A DNA stretch of 64,000 bases from Bacillus sp. T33-2 (GCF_002860205.1 NZ_PGVB01000012.1:51580-115579); one strand, 5' to 3'; counted from the first letter of the stretch, positions 7,324-16,083 are shown. Notes: generated by a model not told the origin, from the sequence alone. Made by a program: numbers and translations.

Positions 7324-9273
7324 CTATTCTAATTTCGATTGCTTATCTTCCGCTAATTTATAATCATATTTTGAACGGTCGACCGGTACAAAGTTTTCTG
7401 GAGTATAAAAACGTAACAGGTCACCATTGACTACTTTATCGGACAGGTCTAACTGGTGTTCAACGATATTCTTCAGCTGAACGATCTCCTCGTTCTTTTT
7501 AAGCAGCTCTCCTGTATTAGTGTCATAGTACTTATCGTTTACAGAAGTAACAGTCGGGCTAACGAAATCACCATCCCTGAATGGCACAAGCTGTTCATGT
7601 CCGGGTGATAATAAATCTGAACCAAACTGGACATAATTCTTGGATTCAATGCCAAGCAAGTGAAGAAGTGTCGGCAGAAGGTCAATTTGGCCGCCGTATT
7701 GATGCATCGTTCCACCAGTTACACCCGGAACGTGAATCAATAATGGCACTCGCTGCAGGCCGGCATTCTCAACAGGGGTTATTTCTTTCCCCAAAACCTG
7801 CTCCATGGCTTTATTGTGGTTTTCGGATATACCGTAGTGATCACCGTACATTACAAAGATGGAGTTCTCATACAATCCTGCTTCCTTCAAATATCCGAAA
7901 AACTCTTCAAGTGCCTCGTCCGAATAACGGGCTGTCTGGAAATAAGAATCCACCGATTTATCGCCTGTCGTATGAGGGGCAATTGTTGCCTCCTCTGGTG
8001 CAATCGGATAAGGATAATGGTTGGACAGCATGATGAATTTTGTATAGAACGGTTGTTGCAAGGATTGAAGCAACGGAATCGATTCCTTGAAAAACGGCTT
8101 GTCCTTCAACCCGTAATTCGCCACATTTTCAGGCTTCATATCATAAAAACGGGAGTCAAAAAATTTATCGTAGCCAAATGACTTATAGATCTCGTCACGG
8201 TTCCAGAACGAGCCAGTATTCCCGTGGAAAACAGCTGACGTGTAACCCTGCTGTCCTAAAATAGCTGGAGCTGCCTGGTACGTATTAAGTCCCTTGGTCG
8301 AGAACGCCGATCCTTGCGGCAAGCCATATAATGAGTTTTCGAGCATGAATTCAGCGTCAGATGTTTTACCCTGCGCAGTCTGATGGAAGAAATTATCAAA
8401 GTAAAACGTGCTCGAATCCTTTGCAAGCGAATTGAGAAACGGTGTAACTTCTTCCCCATTCAGCTGGTAATCAATAAGAAAGTTTTGCATTGATTCCAAG
8501 TGGAGATAAATCACATTCCTGCCCTTGGCTTTTCCAAAATATTCAGGGTTCGGGCTCGCATAATTTGATCTTGTATAGTTTGTAACTTCGGTAATATCAT
8601 TGCTGTCTGCCATAACACGCTGGGCTGACGCTTTTGTGCTCTGGACGGCATCGTAAATTGTATAATTGTACATACCGAGGTATTTTACAATGTAGTTACG
8701 GTCAAACGTCCTAGTCAACAGCTGTGGACGGTCTTGTTCGGCCAGGCCCAGGTTGGCTGCTGAAATCGCCAGGCCGGCCATGAAAATGGCAGCAACCCTG
8801 CGGCGATGGAACATGTTTGCATCCATTTTTACTAAACGGGTTGCAAGCAGTATGATCAAGACAGCGATATCCACAAAATATAAGACGTCATAAGGTTTTA
8901 TCAGCGATGGTACACTCCCGCTGACATCACCAAAGTTCTGTGTCTGGGTCAGGGTTGGAAGCGTAATGAAATCGTTAAAGAACCGATAATACAAAACATT
9001 GGCATATAAGATGAAAGTCATAATAAAGTCAATAATAATAAGCCATAAATATTTCTTCCGGCCTTTTATTAAAAAGGTGAGTCCCAGGAATAAAATCGAT
9101 GAACCTAACGGATTGATAAACAACAATAACTTCTGCATGAAATTATCAATACCTAAATTGAACGCGGTCACCTGGGCCGCATAGGTTTTCATCCAAAGCA
9201 TTATGACAGCCAAAAGGAAAAAGCCTCTATATTCATTTAGTATATGTTTTCTTTTAATAAAGAAATTCTTCAT
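7324..9273 (-). CDS. LTA synthase family sulfatase-type membrane protein
   Basis: A 649-residue protein with five N-terminal membrane helices (to about residue 190) and a large extracytoplasmic alkaline-phosphatase/sulfatase domain. Visible family features are NVIYLHLESMQNFLI (metal-site Glu), the catalytic Thr region AQGKTSDAEF, FHGNTGSFWNRD, FVMYGDHYGIS (metal-binding Asp-His) and PLLIHVPG. LtaS-type enzymes polymerise glycerol phosphate from phosphatidylglycerol on a glycolipid anchor. Bacilli have several paralogues (LtaS, YfnI, YqgS, YvgJ); I cannot say which this is. ATG 9273 follows GGTG at a usual distance. No glycolipid synthesis genes are nearby. It is monocistronic. Confidence 0.93.
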   Translation of the reverse strand: MKNFFIKRKHILNEYRGFFLLAVIMLWMKTYAAQVTAFNLGIDNFMQKLLLFINPLGSSILFLGLTFLIKGRKKYLWLIIIDFIMTFILYANVLYYRFFNDFITLPTLTQTQNFGDVSGSVPSLIKPYDVLYFVDIAVLIILLATRLVKMDANMFHRRRVAAIFMAGLAISAANLGLAEQDRPQLLTRTFDRNYIVKYLGMYNYTIYDAVQSTKASAQRVMADSNDITEVTNYTRSNYASPNPEYFGKAKGRNVIYLHLESMQNFLIDYQLNGEEVTPFLNSLAKDSSTFYFDNFFHQTAQGKTSDAEFMLENSLYGLPQGSAFSTKGLNTYQAAPAILGQQGYTSAVFHGNTGSFWNRDEIYKSFGYDKFFDSRFYDMKPENVANYGLKDKPFFKESIPLLQSLQQPFYTKFIMLSNHYPYPIAPEEATIAPHTTGDKSVDSYFQTARYSDEALEEFFGYLKEAGLYENSIFVMYGDHYGISENHNKAMEQVLGKEITPVENAGLQRVPLLIHVPGVTGGTMHQYGGQIDLLPTLLHLLGIESKNYVQFGSDLLSPGHEQLVPFRDGDFVSPTVTSVNDKYYDTNTGELLKKNEEIVQLKNIVEHQLDLSDKVVNGDLLRFYTPENFVPVDRSKYDYKLAEDKQSKLE

Positions 9274-9492
9274 TTTATCAACACCTTCAGTACTCGAAAC
9301 TTTTTTGTTTTATTGTCTGTGCAAAATGTTTTCTGAAAAAATAGTAATAAAAGGATATCATGATCGTGAGCCAAAAATAAACTATACCCTATTTTTTATT
9401 ATTTGTCCATTATATATTAATGGAATAAAAAAGAAAGGCTTTTCGACTGAAATAGAACATTTTCCCGGTCAAGCCATGCATGTAGGCATTGG

Positions 9493-9570
9493 GTCGATTT
9501 GACGGGTTCTATTCGACTTTAGGCACAATTAATTCCTTGATAAGGGCGTTAGAGAAGTTCTATTCGACTG
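9493..9570. repeat. Two tandem copies of the 51-bp hairpin repeat
   Basis: GTCGATTTGA (9493) pairs with TCTATTCGAC (9508). The next unit has GCGTTAGA with TCTATTCGAC at 9559, exactly 51 bp on. A partial inverted copy (TTCGACTGAAATAGAAC) lies near 9442. This fills most of the 9274-9645 gap between the divergent LTA synthase and YfkAB genes. Confidence 0.7.
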
Positions 9571-9654
9571 ATACGAACAAACAAATCCATGATTGACTAA
9601 TCTCTCTATTCCTTTAATAATTACAAGGGATTAAGCAAAGGAGAAATGAAAAAA

Positions 9655-10782
9655 ATGATGATTGAACCGAAAATCCAAATAAGCCCGGAATTTGACCCAT
9701 GGGAAGCCTATATGGACATCGACCAGCATGGGAAGCAGGTGCTTTCCAATATCGAGTTTACTACCACTACATTATGCAATATGCGCTGTGAGCATTGTGC
9801 TGTCGGATACACTTTACAGACGAAAGACCCTGAGGGGCTGCCGATTGACCTGATTTTAAAGAGATTGGATGAAATTCCTGCCCTGAGGTCGCTGAGCATA
9901 ACCGGCGGCGAACCGATGCTGTCGAAAAAATCGGTAGCAAATTATGTTGTGCCGCTGCTCAAATATGCAAATGACCGCGGTGTGCGTACTCAAATAAATT
10001 CTAATCTTACCATTGATATTAGCCAGTACGAAAAAATAATCCCTTATTTGGATGTGTTACATATCTCCCATAATTGGGGGACGGTAGAGGAATTTATCGA
10101 GGGAGGCTTTGCGATGATGGAAAGAAAGCCATCGATAAAACAAAGGGAAATGCTTTTTTACAGGATGATTGAAAACAGCAGGATCCTCTCTGAGAGCAAT
10201 GTCATGGTGTCGGCCGAAACGATGTTAAACAAGCGTACCTTGCCTCATCTCGAAAACATCCACAGGCAAGTGACGGATGAAATGCGGTGCAAGAGGCATG
10301 AGGTGCATCCAATGTACCCTTCAGATTTTGCTTCGGCACTCGAAAGCCTGTCACTGGATGAAATCCGCACCGCCATCCATCACCTGCTCGATATCCGGGA
10401 TCCAAATGTATGGATGCTGTTTGGGACACTGCCATTTTATGCATGCAGCAGCAAACCTGAAGACCTGGAACTAATACAGCGGCTCTTCTCGGAGAAAAAC
10501 GTGACTGTAAGAAATGATCCTGATGGGCGGTCCAGGCTGAATGTCAATATTTTCACCGGCGATGTCATTGTCACGGACTTTGGCGATACACCTGCACTTG
10601 GAAACATCCAAACAGACCGGCTTGAGGACGTTTACCAATCCTGGACTGGAACAGAGCTTTCAGATTCCCTCAGCTGCCACTGTCCGGAAGCAAGATGCCT
10701 CGGGCCAAATGTCCTCGTTAAAAACAGCTATTATAAAGAAGTAAATTTTAAACAGCAAAAAGCTAAAATTAAATGCCGCTAG
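9655..10782 (+). CDS. yfkAB: Radical SAM / CxCxxxxC motif protein YfkAB
   Basis: A 375-residue radical-SAM enzyme: the [4Fe-4S]-SAM motif CNMRCEHC near residue 42 (C-x3-C-x2-C), SITGGEP, a central barrel, and the distinctive C-terminal CHCPEARC (C-x-C-x4-C) that names the YfkAB family, pointing to a second cluster. The substrate of the family is unknown. The AAAGGAG site at 9637-9643 is too close to the ATG at 9646 and fits the ATG at 9655 or 9658. The gene is monocistronic with its own terminator overlapping the stop region. Length and motif order match B. subtilis YfkAB. Confidence 0.93.
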   Translation: MMIEPKIQISPEFDPWEAYMDIDQHGKQVLSNIEFTTTTLCNMRCEHCAVGYTLQTKDPEGLPIDLILKRLDEIPALRSLSITGGEPMLSKKSVANYVVPLLKYANDRGVRTQINSNLTIDISQYEKIIPYLDVLHISHNWGTVEEFIEGGFAMMERKPSIKQREMLFYRMIENSRILSESNVMVSAETMLNKRTLPHLENIHRQVTDEMRCKRHEVHPMYPSDFASALESLSLDEIRTAIHHLLDIRDPNVWMLFGTLPFYACSSKPEDLELIQRLFSEKNVTVRNDPDGRSRLNVNIFTGDVIVTDFGDTPALGNIQTDRLEDVYQSWTGTELSDSLSCHCPEARCLGPNVLVKNSYYKEVNFKQQKAKIKCR

Positions 10783-10800
10783 CCGGCATTTTTTTGTTTT
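10772..10800 (+). terminator. Intrinsic terminator of yfkAB
   Basis: AATGCCG-CTAG-CGGCATT-type stem overlapping the stop codon and followed by seven T. Confidence 0.9.
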
Positions 10801-10943
10801 TTGCACATCTCTGCACCATTGCTACTGAGTTTGATTGATACACCAGCCTATTGATTTGCAAAATATACGCCCATTTTTTTCACCCTTTAACATCAAGATA
10901 CATATATTGGAAATAATAAGTAAAAAAGCTCGAGGTGAAAAAC

Positions 10944-11153
10944 ATGGGATTACTGAATGCTTTTAATGAATGGAAATCTGCAAGGTATGAGAACCATATT
11001 TCCAATATGAAAGCACAGAATAAATGTCCTGACTGCCGCGGCAGGGGGTTTATTACTTACCCCGCCAGCGAATACGTCTTCTATTCCAACCCCTATAATT
11101 GCTCTGGCTGCAACGGCAGCGGGCTATATGTCGACTGGTACCAATACCGGTAA
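10944..11153 (+). CDS. Small DnaJ-type zinc-finger protein
   Basis: A 69-residue protein with two C-x2-C-x-G-x-G units (CPDCRGRGF near 32 and CSGCNGSGL near 55), the pattern of the DnaJ central zinc-finger domain, after a charged N-terminal helix. Proteins of this size with one such finger probably act as zinc-bound adaptors; no function is established. The GAGGTG site fits ATG 10944 rather than the in-frame GTG nine bases earlier. A terminator follows immediately, so it is monocistronic. Confidence 0.8.
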   Translation: MGLLNAFNEWKSARYENHISNMKAQNKCPDCRGRGFITYPASEYVFYSNPYNCSGCNGSGLYVDWYQYR

Positions 11154-11180
11154 GGAACGCTTCAGGCGTTCTTTTTCTTT
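11154..11180 (+). terminator. Intrinsic terminator of the zinc-finger gene
   Basis: GAACGC-TTCAG-GCGTTC stem then TTTTTCTTTT, directly after the stop codon. Confidence 0.9.
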
Positions 11181-11292
11181 TCATCACGGCTGTTTTCAAG
11201 AAGCAACCATCATAGCAATAATTGTGTCGCCGTTAAGCTTGTTATCGGGTAAAATAAGGGGGCATAGATTTCTAAATTCAAGGAGAACAGTC

Positions 11293-12069
11293 ATGAAAAA
11301 ATCAAAATACTTGCTTATTTTAATGTTATTACTGTTGATTGCAGCTTGTTCCAGCAAAAAGGACGAGCCTGACAAAGCTTCATCAAATGAAGAAGCACCA
11401 GCCATGGTAGAGGTGGAGATCAGGCTCTCCCCATCAGAATTGAAGCCAAATGAGGATATTACCATTGAAGCGGTTGTTTCCCAAAATGGAAAAGCAGTTG
11501 AAGATGCTGATGAAGTAAAATTCGAGATAGCCAAAGCTGGCAACGCCCAGCACGAAATGGTGGATGGTTCTCACCGGGGCAAAGGGGTATATGCAATATC
11601 CAAAAGGCTTGAAGAAGGAACGTACAAGATTACAGCCCATGTGACTGCCCGTGACATGCATACGATGCCATCTAAGGAAATCACGGTCGGAAACCCAATT
11701 CAACCAGCTGAAGAATCAAGCCACGAAGAATCGCATGACTCAAACCATGATCACGGAAGCAGCCATGAACATGGGCACAGCCAACTATCAATTGAATTTC
11801 CAAAAGAAGCAGCATACCAGGTAAATAAGGACGCCACATTGGTTGCTCATATAACGAGCGGCAGCGAGCCTTTAACCGAAGCAGAAGTGAGCTTCGAAAT
11901 ATGGCAGGAAGGCCAGCAAAAGCATGAATATGTCGATGCTGCCGAAGCTGGCAAAGGCGAGTATAAAGTGGCTAAAACTTTTTCTTCACCGGGACTCTAT
12001 AACATAACAATCCATGTCAAAAAAGCAGAAATTCATGACCACTTGGAAGAAACCATCACTGTTAAATAA
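11293..12069 (+). CDS. Lipoprotein with two YtkA/FixH-like domains and a His-rich linker
   Basis: A 258-residue exported lipoprotein. The lipobox LIAAC gives a modified Cys near residue 20. Two homologous beta-sandwich units follow (about 40-130 and 165-258), each with a conserved pattern GKGVYAISKRLEEGTYKI / GKGEYKVAKTFSSPGLYNI, joined by a His/Asp/Ser-rich linker with HDSNHDHGSSHEHGH near 150-165. YtkA/FixH domains occur in extracytoplasmic proteins linked to copper handling and cytochrome oxidase assembly; the His cluster suggests metal binding. The real start is ATG 11293 with AAGGAGA upstream; the frame is open further upstream only by chance. It has its own terminator. Confidence 0.85.
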   Translation: MKKSKYLLILMLLLLIAACSSKKDEPDKASSNEEAPAMVEVEIRLSPSELKPNEDITIEAVVSQNGKAVEDADEVKFEIAKAGNAQHEMVDGSHRGKGVYAISKRLEEGTYKITAHVTARDMHTMPSKEITVGNPIQPAEESSHEESHDSNHDHGSSHEHGHSQLSIEFPKEAAYQVNKDATLVAHITSGSEPLTEAEVSFEIWQEGQQKHEYVDAAEAGKGEYKVAKTFSSPGLYNITIHVKKAEIHDHLEETITVK

Positions 12070-12085
12070 TAATGAATATACAATG

Positions 12086-12120
12086 AAATAGCTTTCCAGC
12101 AATGGAGGCTATTTTTTTCC
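12086..12120 (+). terminator. Intrinsic terminator of the YtkA-like lipoprotein gene
   Basis: AATAGC / GCTATT stem with T7 after it, 17 bp past the stop. Confidence 0.8.
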
Positions 12121-12180
12121 CCATTGCAGCCCATTTGAAAATTCCCGTGTAAACATATTGTAAAAATTCGAAATAAATAA

Positions 12181-12210
12181 TTGACAGTACATACCTGCAC
12201 ATCATATAAT
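12181..12210 (+). promoter_or_regulatory. Sigma-A promoter of the YceI gene
   Basis: TTGACA at 12181 and TATAAT at 12205 are perfect consensus hexamers with an 18-bp spacer; transcription would start near 12217. Confidence 0.88.
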
Positions 12211-12226
12211 TTATCTTGAATTAAGT

Positions 12227-12244
12227 TATCTTGAAACCGAGATA
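12227..12244. promoter_or_regulatory. MhqR-like operator downstream of the YceI promoter
   Basis: TATCTTGAAACCGAGATA has perfect TATCT/AGATA arms and closely resembles the operator of the MarR-type repressor MhqR as I recall it (TATCTcgaAtTCgAGATA). It lies about +10 to +27, where a bound repressor would block transcription. A second half-site TATCTTGAA is at about 12212. Confidence 0.65.
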
Positions 12245-12274
12245 AAATTTTAAACAACAAAGCGGAGGAGATTA

Positions 12275-12811
12275 ATGATGGCAAAAACAAAATGGGCAAT
12301 TGATCCAACACACAGTGGCGTCGACTTTTCAATTAAACACATGATGATTTCGAATGTGAAGGGATCCTTCAATAAATTTGATGCATCCATTGAAGCAGAT
12401 CCTGCAGATTTAACTACTGCAGCTATTAACGTAACTGTTGATGCAGCAAGTGTTGATACCCGCAATGACGATCGGGATAATCACCTGCGCTCAGGGGACT
12501 TCTTCGATGCAGAAAAATATCCTTCAATGACATTTAATGCTACAAATATTGTTAAGAAGGGCGAAGATGAGTATGAAGTTACCGGGGATTTGACAATTCG
12601 CGATGTAACAAAGACAGAAACATTGACAGTAACTTTTGAAGGCCAGGGGAAAGATCCATGGGGCAATGAAAAAGTGGCTTTCAGCGGTGCAGGAACCTTC
12701 AACCGCAGTGATTACGGCCTCGTTTGGAATGCAGCATTAGAAACAGGCGGAGTGCTTGTTGGCGATAAAGTAAAAATTTCCTTTGAAATCCAGGCAGTAA
12801 AAGCTGAATAG
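12275..12811 (+). CDS. YceI-family lipocalin-like polyisoprenoid-binding protein
   Basis: A 178-residue cytoplasmic protein (no signal peptide) with the full YceI domain: WAIDPTHSGVDFSIKHM at the start, VDAASVDTRNDDRDNHLRS, FFDAEKYPSMTF, and the DYGLVWN segment near 148. The YceI fold is a lipocalin-like barrel that binds long isoprenoid chains; in Bacilli such genes are often induced by quinone or thiol-reactive stress. The consensus promoter and MhqR-like operator here fit that. GGAGGAG lies upstream of ATG 12275 (a second ATG follows immediately). It is followed by a bidirectional terminator. Confidence 0.93.
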   Translation: MMAKTKWAIDPTHSGVDFSIKHMMISNVKGSFNKFDASIEADPADLTTAAINVTVDAASVDTRNDDRDNHLRSGDFFDAEKYPSMTFNATNIVKKGEDEYEVTGDLTIRDVTKTETLTVTFEGQGKDPWGNEKVAFSGAGTFNRSDYGLVWNAALETGGVLVGDKVKISFEIQAVKAE

Positions 12812-12822
12812 TAAATATATAC

Positions 12823-12856
12823 AAAAATGCAGATGCCCATGGGTATCTGCATTTTT
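12823..12856. terminator. Bidirectional terminator between convergent genes
   Basis: AAAAATGCAGATGCCC / GGGTATCTGCATTTTT nearly perfect inverted repeat with T-runs on both strands, between the YceI gene and the MazG-like gene. Confidence 0.92.
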
Positions 12857-12875
12857 GCTAAGTAGGGAAATCTGG

Positions 12876-13199
12876 TCATTCACTGACTGATTTCAGGAGA
12901 ATCCGTTTTTTAAAACCGCCGCGCTGCTTCCGCTTTATTTGCCTTGTGAAATCCACTTCAGCTTCAGTAATGCCCCTGTGCTCTGCAATTGCATAAATCA
13001 CTTCGATGATATCCGCCATTTCTCCAATATTCTGGCTCTCATGTGCATTAAGGAACTGGTCAGTGTCTTCCTTCAGCTTCTCTTTTAGCTTCAATATATA
13101 TTCTTTATCACTTAATACTTGCACTTCGCAGCTTTTCCCCTGCTTTTTAAGCAGCTCGGGTATTTTATCTCTGACGATTTTGTTATAGTCCCTTCGCAT
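12876..13199 (-). CDS. MazG-like nucleoside triphosphate pyrophosphohydrolase
   Basis: A 107-residue all-alpha NTP-PPase of the phosphoribosyl-ATP pyrophosphohydrolase-like type: NKIVRDKIPELL near the start, KLKEKLKEDTDQFL, then the metal-binding pattern E-x2-D-x-I-E-V (GEMADIIEVIYAIAEHRG). Such enzymes hydrolyse damaged or non-canonical nucleotides to monophosphate and pyrophosphate. The upstream extension of the frame lacks family similarity; AAAGGAGC precedes ATG 13199, which I take as the start. It is monocistronic. Confidence 0.85.
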   Translation of the reverse strand: MRRDYNKIVRDKIPELLKKQGKSCEVQVLSDKEYILKLKEKLKEDTDQFLNAHESQNIGEMADIIEVIYAIAEHRGITEAEVDFTRQIKRKQRGGFKKRILLKSVSE

Positions 13200-13338
13200 C
13201 TGCTCTGCTCCTTTAAACAACAATGTTAATAAACCTATATTGTTATTTAAACGAAAATGATGTGTTCTAAACAGATAGCGGGAATTTACCAAATAAATGC
13301 CCTATTATTAATGGAAATGGATGCAAGGGAACATGCAA

Positions 13339-14430
13339 TTAGCTTTGTTGAACAACACGGTCCAGCGAAAGCAAGGTCTGAAACACGTGTTCTGCTGTCA
13401 TATCGCCTTCCATGCTATGGATTGATTCACCAGGTACGGTTGCGGCCTCGGCAACAGCCATCAGTTTTTCCACATCACTGTGTTTAAAACCAATATCATC
13501 TAATGACACAGGCAGGTTTAGGGACCGGTAAAATGGTATTAGTTTTTTTATCTCGTGCCACTGATGCTCCATTGCCAGCTGAACAAGGATGCCGTAGGCT
13601 ACTTTTTCACCGTGTAGTAGATGATGCGTTTCTTTTTGTGTCGTCAAGCCGTTATGAATCGCATGGGCTCCGGCTATCCGCGCATAGCTGTCGCCAAACC
13701 CTCCAACCATGCCCCCGGCAGCAATGTTTGTTTCCAGCACCTTTATCAAAGCTGGTGTTAACTGCTGTTCAGTGAGGTCATTAACTGCCTGCTCTCCAGT
13801 TTGAAGCAACACCTCTTTGCACAGCCTTGCAGTTTGATGTGCAATTTCAACAACGAGCGGATTTTCCGGCAATTGCCTGATGATGCAGTGTGCTTCATAC
13901 CACTTCGCCAGTGTATCCGCTATTCCTGCAATGAAATACCTGACAGGCGAGGCAAGCACTGCCCGTGGTTCAAACAATACATACAGCGAGCTTCTCGGGA
14001 AAATTGTATAATGCGTAAATTGTCCATTTTCGTCATAAATGACGCTTAACGGGGTCCAGGCTGCACATGTTGAAGCCAATGTGGGAATGAGGACAACATC
14101 AAGCTGCGATTCATGTCCGGCTGCCTTGACTAAATCAAGTACCTTGCCTCCCCCAATTCCAACGATGGCATCAAAATGTCCTGCCTTGGCGAGCTTCGAG
14201 ATTCTCCCGATTTCCGCTAAAGTCACTTCTCCGTTATACCTTTGAAAAGTAAAGCCCAATTTATTTGTTTTTTCCGGAAAATAAGGTTTCACGGCTTCCC
14301 ATGATTTCTCGCCATGAACGACAAGGCAGTTCGTTATATTGCCGCTGGCCAGCAGGTCTTCCCTTTTGTCCAATATTCCAGGTTCACAGGCATAAAAGGA
14401 AGGGGCCCCGCGAACTTCGATTCCATGCAT
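13339..14430 (-). CDS. Iron-containing alcohol dehydrogenase / glycerol dehydrogenase-like protein
   Basis: A 363-residue group III metal-dependent dehydrogenase of the GldA/HcxA-like branch: an NAD-binding N-terminal half with the glycine-rich AIVGIGGGKVLD near 90, PTLASTCAAWTPLS near 117, and metal-ligand His residues in AGAHAIHNGL near 250 and HHLLHGEKVAYG near 265. The Asp expected first (IAGIADTLAKWYE) is present. These enzymes oxidise polyols or reduce hydroxy/keto acids; the substrate cannot be told here. GGAG precedes ATG 14430. The metQ terminator lies between it and metQ, so it has a separate transcript or relies on read-through. Confidence 0.85.
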   Translation of the reverse strand: MHGIEVRGAPSFYACEPGILDKREDLLASGNITNCLVVHGEKSWEAVKPYFPEKTNKLGFTFQRYNGEVTLAEIGRISKLAKAGHFDAIVGIGGGKVLDLVKAAGHESQLDVVLIPTLASTCAAWTPLSVIYDENGQFTHYTIFPRSSLYVLFEPRAVLASPVRYFIAGIADTLAKWYEAHCIIRQLPENPLVVEIAHQTARLCKEVLLQTGEQAVNDLTEQQLTPALIKVLETNIAAGGMVGGFGDSYARIAGAHAIHNGLTTQKETHHLLHGEKVAYGILVQLAMEHQWHEIKKLIPFYRSLNLPVSLDDIGFKHSDVEKLMAVAEAATVPGESIHSMEGDMTAEHVFQTLLSLDRVVQQS

Positions 14431-14449
14431 GTCCGATCACTCCGCTATA

Positions 14450-14476
14450 TAAAATAACGCCGATTTGCATCGGCGC
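14450..14476 (-). terminator. Intrinsic terminator of metQ
   Basis: GCCGAT-GCAA-ATCGGC stem then TTATTTTAT on the minus strand, 11 bp after the metQ stop. Confidence 0.8.
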
Positions 14477-14486
14477 CCAATCAATG

Positions 14487-15317
14487 TTATTCCATCCACT
14501 CAGGCTTTCCAAAGCCTTTAAATTCTTCATCAATTACTTTTTCAAAATCCGCTGACTCGACAGCCTCTTTAATGTCTTTTGCAAACTGTGCATCCTTGTC
14601 TTTCGTATTGATTGCTACTCGATTTCGGTATTGGTCTGGCATATCTTCCAGCTGCAATGCATCAAGCAGATCCATTTTGGCAGCAAGTGCAAAGTTGCCC
14701 GGGACTGCAGACAGGTCAACACTGTCGACCGCACGCGGAAGCTGTGCCGCTTCAATTGGCTTGAATTGAAGGTTTTTGGCATTATCCTGGAGATCCTTTT
14801 CAGATACGGTCAATGGGTCTGCATCTGGATTCAGTTTAATGAGCCCTGCGTCCTCAAGGATAAGGAATGCGCGTGCCGCGTTTGTTGGATCGTTCGGAAC
14901 TGCGATTGATGCACCCTCGGCCACTACATCAAGGGATTTGAATTTCTTGGAGTAGATTCCCATCGGTGCTGTCGGCACAGAAATCAATTCTGAAAGCTCA
15001 AGATTCTTCTCTTTTGCAAAGTTCTCCAAGTACACTTTATGCTGGAACAGGTTCGCATCAAGATCTCCCTTTGACAAAGCGAGGTTAGGCTGGATGTAGT
15101 CACTGAATTCGACTACTTTTACTTCATACCCTTTTTCCTCAAGAACAGGTTTGATTGCTTTGTTGACCATATCGGTATATGGGCCGGAAGTGGCACCGAA
15201 TGTCACTTGTTTCTTTTCTTCTTTCTTTTCGCCGGACGATGCTGCATCCTCGCTTCCGCATGCTGCCAGTATGCCAAATGAAACAAGCAGCAGCAGTAAT
15301 AATGCTAATTTCTTCAT
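14487..15317 (-). CDS. metQ: MetQ-type methionine-binding lipoprotein
   Basis: A 276-residue substrate-binding lipoprotein of the NlpA/MetQ family: signal peptide with lipobox GILAAC, then TFGATSGPYTDMVNKAIKP, SDYIQPNLALSKGDLDANLFQH near 80-100, APMGIYSKK, and SIAVPNDPTNAARAFLIL. It captures methionine (D, L or sulfoxide) for the MetNI importer. ATG 15317 is preceded by a G-run; the frame's earlier ATG (15332) overlaps that site. It follows metI by 29 bp, but metI is truncated and metN absent, so this binding protein lacks a visible functional partner. No S-box riboswitch is present upstream. Confidence 0.93.
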   Translation of the reverse strand: MKKLALLLLLLVSFGILAACGSEDAASSGEKKEEKKQVTFGATSGPYTDMVNKAIKPVLEEKGYEVKVVEFSDYIQPNLALSKGDLDANLFQHKVYLENFAKEKNLELSELISVPTAPMGIYSKKFKSLDVVAEGASIAVPNDPTNAARAFLILEDAGLIKLNPDADPLTVSEKDLQDNAKNLQFKPIEAAQLPRAVDSVDLSAVPGNFALAAKMDLLDALQLEDMPDQYRNRVAINTKDKDAQFAKDIKEAVESADFEKVIDEEFKGFGKPEWME

Positions 15318-15346
15318 GTTTTTAACCCCCATTTTTTATAAAATAT

Positions 15347-15828
15347 TTATCTTTTATCTACTAATCTTGCTATTCGGTCACCAGCGAGCTGGATGATCTG
15401 TACTAAGCAAATTAGGATGATAACGGTTGTAAGCATGACAGTGTTGTCATACCGGTAATATCCAAAACGGATTGCCAGGTCACCGACTCCGCCGCCGCCA
15501 ACGATCCCTGCCATCGCAGAGTAGGCGACCAGACTGATGATGGTCAGGGTTACACCCTGAACAATACCTGGTTTTGCTTCAGGAATCAGGACATCTTTTA
15601 TGATCATCCATGGAGAAGCCCCAACAGCAACTGCCGCTTCAATCACGCCTTTGTCGATATCGCGTAGTGACTGCTCGACAATCCTTGCAAAGAATGGAAT
15701 CGCGGCCACAGACAATGATACAGAGGCGGCTGTCGGCCCGATCGTTGTTCCTGCAATCAGGTTGGCCAATGGCAGGAGTGCAATCAATAAAATAATGAAC
15801 GGAATGGACCGGACCATAATAGTTTAGT
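15347..15828 (-). pseudogene. metI: metI, methionine permease missing its N-terminal third
   Basis: The remaining 156 residues are clear MetI: RSIPFIILLIALLPL, GTTIGPTAASVSLSVAAIPFFAR, the EAA loop EAAVAVGASPWMIIKDVLIPEA, and GGGGVGDLAIRFGYYRY. Normal MetI has about 220 residues; the first 65 or so, including the first membrane helices, are missing. Upstream of about 15828 the minus strand reads unrelated sequence (a short frame ending LKQIGCEY then a stop). An ATG at 15817 keeps the residual frame readable but without a ribosome binding site. The ATPase gene metN, normally first in the operon, is absent. Confidence 0.85.
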
Positions 15829-15933
15829 ATTCACATCCAATCTGCTTGAGACGCAACATCAGGCCCTCCAAGACCGTTACTTTCTGTTCAGCCAGAATGC
15901 TTTTTTTTAAAAAAAGGAATATTTCGATAAACC

Positions 15934-16083
15934 TCAATTCTGCTGATCCTCAGAATTGTAAACCAGATTGCTATCCGCAATCATCATAACCTCTCCATTA
16001 TCTGTTTTTATTTTTAACTTTTGATTTATTGACAAAGATGTGTCGACGACATGGAAAAGCCTAATCCCCGATGGGTTAGGCAT
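15934..16083 (-). CDS. Small protein overlapping the CBO0543-family gene
   Basis: A 49-residue protein (MPNPSGIRLFHVVDTSL at the start, Asn/Gln/Asp-rich end) whose ATG overlaps the last codons and stop of the upstream membrane-protein gene by 8 bp, with GGGGAGAGG before it. That arrangement implies translational coupling. It has no membrane helix and I do not recognise the family. The stretch 15829-15933 below it holds only an A/T-rich hairpin and leftover sequence from the metI truncation. Confidence 0.5.
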   Translation of the reverse strand: MPNPSGIRLFHVVDTSLSINQKLKIKTDNGEVMMIADSNLVYNSEDQQN

